Shown here: positions 53,768 through 64,000 of the stretch, piece by piece
Layout: the number at the start of each line of letters is the position of its first letter
Position numbering within the stretch: the stretch's first letter is position 1
DNA from: BOG-908 sp965198825
Lineage (GTDB): Bacteria > Pseudomonadota > Alphaproteobacteria > Acetobacterales > Acetobacteraceae
Direction: 5' to 3'
Length of the DNA stretch: 64,000 nt
Assembly: GCA_965198825.1 (NCBI GenBank)
Contig: CBDAQB010000001.1
Span: forward strand, 496,001-560,000
Program-made: the position numbers and the translations under genes
The notes under the pieces: generated by a model
Databases searched by the model: none
What the model saw: only the letters and a program-made list of their open reading frames with translations
What the model was told of the DNA's origin: nothing

Positions 53768-55027
53768 GTGAACGATTTCACGCCCTCATTCCCCGCCGAT
53801 GAAGCCAAGATTTCGCGTCGGATGCGACGCAAGCCGGCAAAGCGCGGCTTCTGGAGCGCGGCGCTTGCAGTTGCGGCGCTAGGCGGTGCCTCTGCTGCCT
53901 ACGTCGAACACCGCGGTGGCGGCGATGCCGCACCGTCAGCGGCAGCTCCCGCGGCAGTGCCGGTCATCGTCGCCGTGGTTCAGCAGCGCGACATGCCGGT
54001 TTGGAGCGAATTTTCCGGGCGGCTCGAGGCGGTAGGGCGTGTGGAAGTTCGGCCACGTGCCGGCGGCGCCATCCTGGCGGCGCACTTCCGTGAGGGCGCT
54101 TTGGTGAAGCAGGGGGATCTTCTCTTCACCATCGATCCAGCGCCCTACCTCGCAGAGGCTGAAAGGCTGGACGCGCTCGTCGCAGCAGCAGGCGCCCGCG
54201 TGGTGCTCGCATCCAGGCAGCAGCAGCGTGGCCTTCAGCTAGGCGACCAGAATTATCTCGCGAAAAGCGATGTGGATGCCCGTGTCAACGAATATCGCGC
54301 GGCGGAAGCCAACCTGCATGCTGACATGGCATCGCTGGAAACGGCGAAGCTGAACCTCGGCTACACCGAAGTTCGGGCACCAATCGCGGGCCGCGTCGGA
54401 AAGATCGAGGTCACCGCCGGCAATATCGTGCCGGCCGGCCCGACCGCGCCGGTCCTCACGACGCTCGTGTCTGTCGATCCAATTTACGCGAGCTTCGAAG
54501 CGGACGAACAATCCGTTGCGAAAACGGAGGCCAGTCTTCCGTCAGGCGGCGAGCTGAGCGACATGGTCGGCCGTGTTCCCGTCGAGGTGGGAACGCTCGC
54601 AGCCGATGGCACACCGTTGCATGGCCATCTTCAACTGGTCGATAATTTGGTGGACACAGGCAGCGGCACGGTGCGGCTGCGCGCCATTCTCGACAATCAC
54701 GACGGCCGCCTGATGCCTGGCCAGTTCGCGCGCGTGCGGTTAGGGCGGGCAACCACTGTGAAGGCCATCGCGATAGACGAGCGCGCCATCGGCACCGACC
54801 AGGACAGGCGCTTCGTCATGGTCGTTGACGCCAGCAACAAGGTTGCTTCACGTCCGATCACGCTAGGGCCGCTGGCCGACGGACTCCGCATCATCACCGC
54901 AGGCCTCAACTCCGGCGACCGTATCGTAGTCGACGGGCTGCAACGGATCCGGCCCGGCGCGACCGTCGCGCCACAGACCGTGTCCGACGCTTCAACAACA
55001 CAAAACGCTGCTCTCGCTTCACGCTGA
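53768..55027 (+). CDS. RND efflux periplasmic adaptor subunit (MexA/AcrA type)
   Basis: A 419-aa membrane fusion protein. An N-terminal hydrophobic segment at ~29-46 anchors it, and no lipobox is present. Biotinyl-lipoyl halves flank a helical hairpin: VEVRPRAGGAILAAHFREG before, LGYTEVRAPIAGRVGKIEV after. The beta-barrel and membrane-proximal domains follow. It bridges the inner-membrane permease encoded next and an outer-membrane channel. It starts with GTG at 53768, with GAGGAG upstream. No outer-membrane factor is encoded here, so a channel from elsewhere must be used. Confidence 0.92.
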   Translation: MNDFTPSFPADEAKISRRMRRKPAKRGFWSAALAVAALGGASAAYVEHRGGGDAAPSAAAPAAVPVIVAVVQQRDMPVWSEFSGRLEAVGRVEVRPRAGGAILAAHFREGALVKQGDLLFTIDPAPYLAEAERLDALVAAAGARVVLASRQQQRGLQLGDQNYLAKSDVDARVNEYRAAEANLHADMASLETAKLNLGYTEVRAPIAGRVGKIEVTAGNIVPAGPTAPVLTTLVSVDPIYASFEADEQSVAKTEASLPSGGELSDMVGRVPVEVGTLAADGTPLHGHLQLVDNLVDTGSGTVRLRAILDNHDGRLMPGQFARVRLGRATTVKAIAIDERAIGTDQDRRFVMVVDASNKVASRPITLGPLADGLRIITAGLNSGDRIVVDGLQRIRPGATVAPQTVSDASTTQNAALASR

Positions 55028-55054
55028 CGACAGTCGGCTTACCAGGCACGAGTC

Positions 55055-58246
<3,192 letters not shown>

Positions 58247-58371
58247 GGAAGGACTTCTTTTTTGAAAAAAAAGCAAAAAACTTCTGGGCTTTCGGGCTGG
58301 GCGTGTCCACGATCTCGGTCCCAAGTCGCAAAAGTTTTTTGGTTCTTTTTTTCAAAAAAGAACTCGCTTCC
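58247..58371. repeat. Inverted-repeat element, copy 4 (between convergent genes)
   Basis: Fourth member of the family, with the left arm somewhat degenerate (aagcaaaaaacttct form) and the right arm typical. It fills the interval between the stop of the RND permease and the stop of convergent glgA, indicating a role as bidirectional terminator. Confidence 0.88.
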
Positions 58372-59838
58372 TTAAACTTGCCTTTCCCTCACACAATCCC
58401 GATAAAGCGCCGCATACTTACGTGCAGGCCCGGCCCAGGAGACATCCGCAGCCATGGCCGCACGCTGCATACGCACCCAGTCGCGATGATCGCGCCACAG
58501 CATCGAGGCCCGATGAAGTGCTCCGCGCAAGCCTGGCGTGCTTGGTGGAGAGAACACCAGCCCGGTGGCAACACCCACGGCGCGCGCAGCTTCGTTGGCA
58601 TCGATGACAGTATCGGCGAGCCCGCCGACGCGTGACACTATAGGTATGGCGCCATAGCGCAGCGCGCAGAGTTGAGTGAGTCCGCAAGGTTCAAAGCGGG
58701 ATGGCAGGAGGATGGCATCGCTGCCGGCTTGCATAAGATGTGCAAGGCCCTCGTCCATGCCTGTGGCGATTGCGACGCGGCTGGGGTGATCGCCCTGCGC
58801 TTCGGCGAGTGCCTGTTGGAGCGCGGTGTCTCCGGCGCCCAGCACGGCGAGTTGAGCACCTTCTGAAAGAATGGGGCGGAGGCTGGCAAGAACGAAATCC
58901 ATGCCCTTCTGGTGCGTGAGCCGGCTGATCACGCCGAAGAGCTGCGCGCGCGGGCGCACGGCCAGGCCAAGTCTTTCCTGCAGCGCGGCCTTGTTGGCGG
59001 CGCGCTTGTCGAGTGTAGCGGCTGTGAAAGGCGAGGGGAGATGGGGGTCGGTTGCCGGGTCCCAGGCTGTCGTGTCGATGCCGTTGAGGATACCACTCAG
59101 CACCCGAGCCCGCGTGCGCAGCAAGCCTGTGAGTCCCATGCCGCCGGTGGGTGTGCAGATTTCTTCAGCGTAAGTCGGCGACACGGTGGTGATGCGGTCC
59201 GCAAACGCCAGGCCCGCCTTCAGCATACCGATGCTGCCGTAATATTCGACGCCGTCGATCGTGTAGGCGTGCGGCGGCAGGCGAAGTTCCGTCAGCAGGC
59301 TCGAAGGCACCTGGCCTTGAAAAGCCAGGTTGTGGATTGTCATGACGGTAGCCGGGCGCGCGCCCCCTGCGTAATGCAGGTAGGCCGGCGTGAGGCCGGT
59401 TTGCCAATCGTTCGCGTGCACCACGTCCGGCGAATAGCCTGCGGCGGCGCCCAGGCCGAGTTGTGCCGCGGCGTAGGCGAGGGCGGCAAAACGTTGCGGG
59501 TTGTCGGCCCAGTCCTGACTGTCTGGCGCGACATAAGGGTTGCCGTCGCGGGCGTATAAATGCGGGGCATCCAGCACGAACAGATCGAGACCTGCGACGT
59601 GGCTCGCGAGAATACGTGCGGGAAAGCCGAAGAAATCCTCCCACTCCGCGACGATCTCCGCGGACTTCAGCGCGGCCACGACCGATGGATAACCTGGCAC
59701 CAGGGTGCGTACGATGATGCCTTCATGGGCCAGGGCGGCAGGCAGCGCTCCCGTCACATCCGCCAGCCCGCCTGTCTTGATAAGCGGGAAGATCTCGGAA
59801 GCGACTGAAAGAACCTGCAGTTTAGGCGTGGACGTCAC
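58372..59838 (-). CDS. glgA: Glycogen synthase GlgA
   Basis: A 488-aa GT5 glycogen synthase. ADP-glucose-binding KTGGL is at residues 21-25, HANDWQTGL is near 140 and PSRFEPCGLTQ near 376 carries the donor-site Glu. It extends alpha-1,4-glucan chains using ADP-glucose from GlgC, whose gene lies immediately upstream with a four-base overlap. Length is normal for bacterial GlgA. It is the last gene of a glgP-glgC-glgA unit. Confidence 0.96.
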   Translation of the reverse strand: MTSTPKLQVLSVASEIFPLIKTGGLADVTGALPAALAHEGIIVRTLVPGYPSVVAALKSAEIVAEWEDFFGFPARILASHVAGLDLFVLDAPHLYARDGNPYVAPDSQDWADNPQRFAALAYAAAQLGLGAAAGYSPDVVHANDWQTGLTPAYLHYAGGARPATVMTIHNLAFQGQVPSSLLTELRLPPHAYTIDGVEYYGSIGMLKAGLAFADRITTVSPTYAEEICTPTGGMGLTGLLRTRARVLSGILNGIDTTAWDPATDPHLPSPFTAATLDKRAANKAALQERLGLAVRPRAQLFGVISRLTHQKGMDFVLASLRPILSEGAQLAVLGAGDTALQQALAEAQGDHPSRVAIATGMDEGLAHLMQAGSDAILLPSRFEPCGLTQLCALRYGAIPIVSRVGGLADTVIDANEAARAVGVATGLVFSPPSTPGLRGALHRASMLWRDHRDWVRMQRAAMAADVSWAGPARKYAALYRDCVRERQV

Positions 59839-61103
59839 GTCTGCAGCCGGTCGATCATCGGTTGCGTGATGAGGCAGACACCACGTTCGGAGCGGCGAAA
59901 ACGCGCCGCGTCATGCAGCGGATCTTCGCCGACGACCAGATGCTCGGGAATGATGACGCCACGATCAATAACGACGTTCTGCAGCCGGGCATGCCGGCCG
60001 ATCTGGGCATAAGGCAGAACGACGGCGCGTTCCACGCAGGCGAAGGAGTGGGCATGCACGCCGGTAAACAGCAGCGATTGCCTTACGTCAGCGCCCGAAA
60101 CGATGCACCCGCCTGAGACTAGCGAGCTGATCGCCTGTCCGCGCCGCCCATCCTCGTCGTGCACGAATTTCGCGGGGGGCACGATTTCGCCATAGGTCCA
60201 GATCGGCCAATCCTGATCGTAAAGATCAAGGCCCGGTATGAAATCCGTCAAATCAATGTTGGCAGCCCAGTAGGCATCCACAGTGCCCACATCGCGCCAA
60301 TAGATCTGGTCGCCAGGTGAGGAACGCACGCAGGAGTTCTCGAACCTGTGGGCGACGGCCGTGCCGTTCGCGACGATGTAGGGGATGATGTCATGGCCGA
60401 AATCATGGCTGGAGTTCGGATCCGCTGCATCGCGCTTCAGCATGTCGATGAGGAAGCTGGTTTCGAAAACATAGATGCCCATGCTCGCAAGCGCGATGTT
60501 AGGGCGTCCAGGTATCGCCGGCGGATCCTGTGGTTTTTCGAGGAACGCGAGGATCCGATCGGCCGCATCGACCGCCATCACACCGAAACCGCTCGCCTCC
60601 TCACGGCTGACTTCGATGCAGCCGACGGTGACGTCCGCGTCCTGCTCCACGTGCTGCTGGAGCATGAGTTCGTAGTCCATCTTGTAGACATGGTCGCCGG
60701 CAAGCAAGACGATGTAGCGCGGCGCATAGCCTTCGATGATGTCGATGTTCTGGAACACCGCGTCTGCCGTGCCGGCATACCAGCCGGTCTCAGAAACCCG
60801 CTGGCTGGCAGGCAAAATATCGAAGCTCTCGTTACGTTCCGGACGGAAGAAGTTCCAGCCGCGCTGCAAGTGGCGGATGAGGCTATGGGCTTTGTATTGC
60901 GTCGCGATGCCGATCCGGCGAATGCCGGAGTTCAGTGCATTCGACAAGGCGAAATCGATGATACGCGACTTGCCGCCGAAATACACCGCAGGTTTGGCAC
61001 GGTTATCGGTGAGTTCCATCAGCCGGCTGCCGCGTCCGCCTGCCAGAACATAGGCCATGGCATGACGTGCCAGCGGTGCACCGCGCTCGAGACCCCTGTT
61101 CAT
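59835..61103 (-). CDS. glgC: Glucose-1-phosphate adenylyltransferase GlgC
   Basis: A 422-aa ADP-glucose pyrophosphorylase. The nucleotidyltransferase motif LAGGRGSRLMELTDNRAKPAV is split around residues 20-40. GWYAGTADAVFQN, DHVYKMDY and the C-terminal left-handed beta-helix (SGGCIVSGADVR, then AVVLPYAQIGRHARLQNVVI) are also visible. It makes ADP-glucose, the committed step of glycogen synthesis, and is usually allosterically controlled. The ATG at 61103 is taken because the ~100 residues encoded further upstream overlap the glgP coding region and do not resemble GlgC. Confidence 0.96.
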   Translation of the reverse strand: MNRGLERGAPLARHAMAYVLAGGRGSRLMELTDNRAKPAVYFGGKSRIIDFALSNALNSGIRRIGIATQYKAHSLIRHLQRGWNFFRPERNESFDILPASQRVSETGWYAGTADAVFQNIDIIEGYAPRYIVLLAGDHVYKMDYELMLQQHVEQDADVTVGCIEVSREEASGFGVMAVDAADRILAFLEKPQDPPAIPGRPNIALASMGIYVFETSFLIDMLKRDAADPNSSHDFGHDIIPYIVANGTAVAHRFENSCVRSSPGDQIYWRDVGTVDAYWAANIDLTDFIPGLDLYDQDWPIWTYGEIVPPAKFVHDEDGRRGQAISSLVSGGCIVSGADVRQSLLFTGVHAHSFACVERAVVLPYAQIGRHARLQNVVIDRGVIIPEHLVVGEDPLHDAARFRRSERGVCLITQPMIDRLQT

Positions 61104-61125
61104 GCCGGAAACCTCTCGGGTGATA

Positions 61126-63597
61126 TCATGCGGCTGCCGTCCGCACAGGAACGTTCCAGATCTCGCTCGCGTATTCCGTAATCGCCCGGTCGGACGAGAA
61201 CCAGCCGACCCCAGCGATGTTGCGAATACTGGCTTCCCACCAGCGCGAAGGATTGCCCCAGAGCGTGCCGACCGCCTCTTGCTGTTCGCAATAAGAATGG
61301 AAGTCTGCCGTGACCATAAAATTGTCATGGTCCAGCAAGGCTGCAATGAGCTCCTTGTAACGATCCGGCTCGCCTGGAGAAAACACACCGGACGCCACGG
61401 CATTCAGCGCCTGCTCCAGCGACGGCGACTCGGCGACGGCCTCTCTCGCATTGAAACCCGCGCGCCGGCGTGCGACCTGCTCGGCGCTTAGGCCAAAGAT
61501 AAAGATGTTGTCGTCACCGACATGCTGTCGAATTTCCACATTTGCGCCATCCATCGTGCCAATGGTGAGTGCACCGTTCAATGCGAGCTTCATGTTGCCC
61601 GTGCCGGAGGCTTCAAGGCCTGCGGTGGAGATTTGCTCGGAGAGGTCTGCGGCGGGAATGATGATCTCCGCAAGACTCACGTTATAGTTCGGCAGAAACA
61701 CAAGCTTCAGCCGGTCCGCAATCACCGGGTCGTTGTTGATAACCTGGCCGACATCATGCGCCAGCCGGATGATCTGCTTGGCAACGCGGTATCCAGGCGC
61801 CGCCTTGCCCGCAAAGATCTTCACCCGAGGCACAAAGTCGCGCATCGGCTGGGCGCGTATGGTGTCGTAGATCGCGACCGTCTGCAGGATGTTCAGCAAC
61901 TGGCGCTTATACTCATGAATTCGTTTGATCTGAACATCAAACAGGGCGGAGGGATCGAGCGTGACGCCGAGCCGCTCGTGCACTGTCCGCGCCAGTCTCT
62001 CCTTCGCCAGGCGCCGCTGTGCCGCCACGCGTGACTGCACGGACTTGTCCTTGGCGAAGGCGGCGAAGTCGCTCAACGCGTTGGCATCGCGCAAGACGCG
62101 CGGGCCGATCGTCTCGGCGAGTATGGCGGTCAAAGGCCTGTTGGCGCGCTGCAGCCAACGGCGAAAGGTGATGCCGTTTGTCTTGTTCACGATGCGGCCG
62201 GGATAGAGCACGTTCAGGTCATGAAACACGGTCTGCCGCATCAGATCGGTATGTAGTGCCGAAACGCCGTTGATGGCGTGCGAGCCGACGAAGGCAAGGT
62301 GACCCATGCGCAACCGGCGGCCATGGCTTTCGTCTATGAGCGAGGTACTGGCGAGAAGCGCGTTATCCGCGTGCTTCTCACGCTTCGCCCGCTCCAGGTG
62401 CCGGCCGTTCAGCAGGTAGATGATCTGCATATGCCGTGGCAGCAGCCGCTCCACCAGCTGAACCGGCCAGGTCTCTAAGGCTTCGGGCAATAGCGTGTGA
62501 TTTGTGTAGGAGAAGGAACCAACAGTAATCTGCCAGGCCTGCTCCCAAGAAAGCCCATGCACGTCCACCAGAAGCCGCATCATTTCCGCAACAGCGATGG
62601 CGGGATGCGTATCGTTGAGCTGGATCGCCACCTTCTCGTGCAGGTTGGTCAGCGTCCCGAACAAATGCAGATGCCGTGAAATCAGATCCTGCAGCGATGC
62701 GGAGGCGAAAAAGAACTCCTGCCGCAAGCGCAGCTCCTGGCCTGCCTCGCTGCCATCGCCAGGATAAAGCACACGCGAGACAGCTTCGGTTCGCACGCGT
62801 TCACGCATGGCGCCGACATGATCGCCCTTGTTGAAGTCATCGAGATGCAGAGGCGACGCCGCGCGTGCCGACCACAGGCGCAAGGTGTTCGCGTGTCGCA
62901 TCGGCTCGTCCGCGCCGGTGTCGCCGCCGATCACCGGTGTATCGTAGGCAGCCGCAATCAGCGTCTCCGCCGGTATCCAACCATAGGCGGTTTGCCCTCC
63001 CGCGTCCTGTTGCGTCGTGACCGAGCCGCCGAAACCGACAACGTAGGTCACATCAGGCCGCTGGAACTCCCACGGGTTGCCTACCGTCAGCCAATCCTCC
63101 GGCAACTCGTGCTGGACGCCGGCGACCATCTCCTGCCTGAACAGCCCATGCTCGTAGCGGATGCCATAGCCAAAGGCCGGAATGCGAAGGCTCGCCATGC
63201 TTTCCATGAAGCAGGCCGCCAGCCTCCCTAGCCCTCCGTTGCCCAACGCCGCGTCCGGCTCCTGCTCGGCTATTGCGGCGATATCCACACCCAGCGAGTC
63301 GAGCGCCTCACGCACCTCGGCGTCGATACCGAGATTGCCGATGTTGTCGAGCAGCAAACGGCCGATCAGAAATTCTAGCGAGAGATAATATACGCGCTTG
63401 CCGCCCGAAAGCGTGTTGCGGCGGGAGGACTCAAGCCAGCACTCGACCGCGGAATCGCGCACGGCCAGAGCGGTGGCGACGAACCAGTCGCGAGGACCCG
63501 CGAGCTCGGCGCGCTTGCCGACCTCGTAGGTCAGCTTGCTGAGTATCCGGTCGCGTAGGGCACCCGCGGGCTTCGTTGCGGTCGGGGTCTGGTCCAT
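61126..63597 (-). CDS. glgP: Glycogen/alpha-glucan phosphorylase GlgP
   Basis: An 823-aa GT35 phosphorylase, normal length. Conserved landmarks are YYLSLEFLIGRLL, NGGLGRLAACFM (the catalytic-site glycine loop), IQLNDTHPA, TNGITFRRW and the PLP site EASGTGNMKLALNGALTIG, whose Lys binds pyridoxal phosphate. It releases glucose-1-phosphate from glycogen. It is first in the operon, followed by glgC after 22 bp. The ATG at 63597 is the family-consistent start; the open extension to 63693 is low-complexity. Branching and debranching enzyme genes are not in the window. Confidence 0.96.
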   Translation of the reverse strand: MDQTPTATKPAGALRDRILSKLTYEVGKRAELAGPRDWFVATALAVRDSAVECWLESSRRNTLSGGKRVYYLSLEFLIGRLLLDNIGNLGIDAEVREALDSLGVDIAAIAEQEPDAALGNGGLGRLAACFMESMASLRIPAFGYGIRYEHGLFRQEMVAGVQHELPEDWLTVGNPWEFQRPDVTYVVGFGGSVTTQQDAGGQTAYGWIPAETLIAAAYDTPVIGGDTGADEPMRHANTLRLWSARAASPLHLDDFNKGDHVGAMRERVRTEAVSRVLYPGDGSEAGQELRLRQEFFFASASLQDLISRHLHLFGTLTNLHEKVAIQLNDTHPAIAVAEMMRLLVDVHGLSWEQAWQITVGSFSYTNHTLLPEALETWPVQLVERLLPRHMQIIYLLNGRHLERAKREKHADNALLASTSLIDESHGRRLRMGHLAFVGSHAINGVSALHTDLMRQTVFHDLNVLYPGRIVNKTNGITFRRWLQRANRPLTAILAETIGPRVLRDANALSDFAAFAKDKSVQSRVAAQRRLAKERLARTVHERLGVTLDPSALFDVQIKRIHEYKRQLLNILQTVAIYDTIRAQPMRDFVPRVKIFAGKAAPGYRVAKQIIRLAHDVGQVINNDPVIADRLKLVFLPNYNVSLAEIIIPAADLSEQISTAGLEASGTGNMKLALNGALTIGTMDGANVEIRQHVGDDNIFIFGLSAEQVARRRAGFNAREAVAESPSLEQALNAVASGVFSPGEPDRYKELIAALLDHDNFMVTADFHSYCEQQEAVGTLWGNPSRWWEASIRNIAGVGWFSSDRAITEYASEIWNVPVRTAAA

Positions 63598-63698
63598 GTC
63601 TGCTATCCTGCGGCAACCTGTGGCACGATGACATGGCTGGGGTGAAAAGGAAGGGCTAGGCCCTGGCTCGGGCTGAACGGGCGCCCAACCCATTCACT

Positions 63699-64000
63699 CT
63701 AAGGCATCTTTAGCGCGTTGTTGCTACGGTCCCTATCCGGGATCTTGTGCTCGGGATCCAGCACCACCTCGGTCACCGGTTGCGAGGTCGCAACATCGAT
63801 CGAGGCAGTGTCCCCCTTCATCCAGGATTCGACCGGCACGGTCACGCGCTGATGGCTGCCGTCCTGCAGGGTGATGTCGAGGATAGCCGGAAGCACCAGC
63901 CGGTCGTGGTTCTCCAACTCCACCCGCAAGCCCTGCTTGCTGTCGCCGTGAATGTAGGCCGCGTGAGTGACGGCGAGATCGATCGAGCTGGTGGAGGCGT
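63699..64000 (-). CDS. C-terminal fragment of a possible M1-family peptidase (5' end outside window)
   Basis: About 100 C-terminal codons of a gene entering from the right edge. The readable part includes SIDLAVTHAAYIHGDSKQ, RVELENHDRLVLPAILDITL, TVPVESWMKGDT and a terminal VVLDPEHKIPDRDRSNNALK. The pattern of a beta-rich domain ending in a D-P-x(5-6)-D-x-x-x-x-N-N motif is common at the end of M1-type zinc metallopeptidases, hence the tentative call. No catalytic motif is in the window. It ends 101 bp upstream of glgP on the same strand; a functional link is not indicated. Confidence 0.5.
   Translation of the reverse strand, partial: ASTSSIDLAVTHAAYIHGDSKQGLRVELENHDRLVLPAILDITLQDGSHQRVTVPVESWMKGDTASIDVATSQPVTEVVLDPEHKIPDRDRSNNALKMP

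Overview
The window is GC-rich bacterial chromosomal DNA, almost fully coding, with long spurious antisense frames. Family content (CheD/CheT-type chemotaxis operon, PaoABC-type oxidoreductase, convergent ferritin-like genes, two-partner secretion) suggests an alphaproteobacterium. Four copies of a ~130-bp inverted-repeat element with A/T-run arms resemble repeats I associate with Acetobacteraceae, so that family is my best guess (inference, no marker gene is present). No rRNA, tRNA, CRISPR, insertion sequence or phage gene was recognised.

Layout. 1-7.1 kb: end of a DUF2254 membrane protein, an SDR with a C-terminal membrane anchor, a GH15 glucoamylase/trehalase-type enzyme, a decayed metallophosphoesterase fragment, an ArsB/SLC13-type permease, a DUF606 transporter, and two convergent DUF892 ferritin-like genes sharing a perfect hairpin. 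7.6-18.2 kb: a tight three-gene unit of TpsB outer-membrane transporter, 1940-aa TpsA haemagglutinin-like exoprotein and a lipoprotein carrying TPR-like repeats and a CHAT caspase-like domain. 18.4-19.2 kb: a GT2-like glycosyltransferase. 19.4-30.1 kb: a complete chemotaxis operon mcp-cheS-cheY-cheA-cheW-cheR-cheB-cheY-cheD-cheT, followed by a small membrane protein and a second MCP. Its order matches the che operon of Sinorhizobium meliloti, and the last small gene carries a CheZ-like DxxxQ motif.

30.2-39.2 kb: a NarL-type regulator and hybrid histidine kinase diverge from a 2159-aa repetitive surface protein with choice-of-anchor-D-like repeats and an RTX-like C-terminus. 39.4-43.2 kb: a three-subunit molybdenum hydroxylase (2Fe-2S, FAD, Mo subunits). 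43.3-52.8 kb, minus strand: the most interesting locus, a translationally coupled operon of an iterative-looking highly reducing type I PKS (KS-AT-DH-degenerate MT-ER-KR-ACP, no thioesterase), an alpha-oxoamine synthase and an SDR. This is the logic of fungal fumonisin assembly and predicts an amino-ketone/amino-alcohol, sphingoid-like lipid. 53.0-58.2 kb: a TetR regulator divergent from an RND adaptor and permease, with palindromes between. 58.4-63.6 kb: glgP-glgC-glgA glycogen genes on the minus strand. The window ends in the 3' part of a gene that may encode an M1-type peptidase.

The inverted-repeat elements lie at 18264-18395, 43207-43344, 52887-53019 and 58247-58371, always between genes. 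Two fill the gap between convergent stop codons exactly, so they probably act as bidirectional terminators. Two of them also create misleading 5' extensions of neighbouring reading frames.
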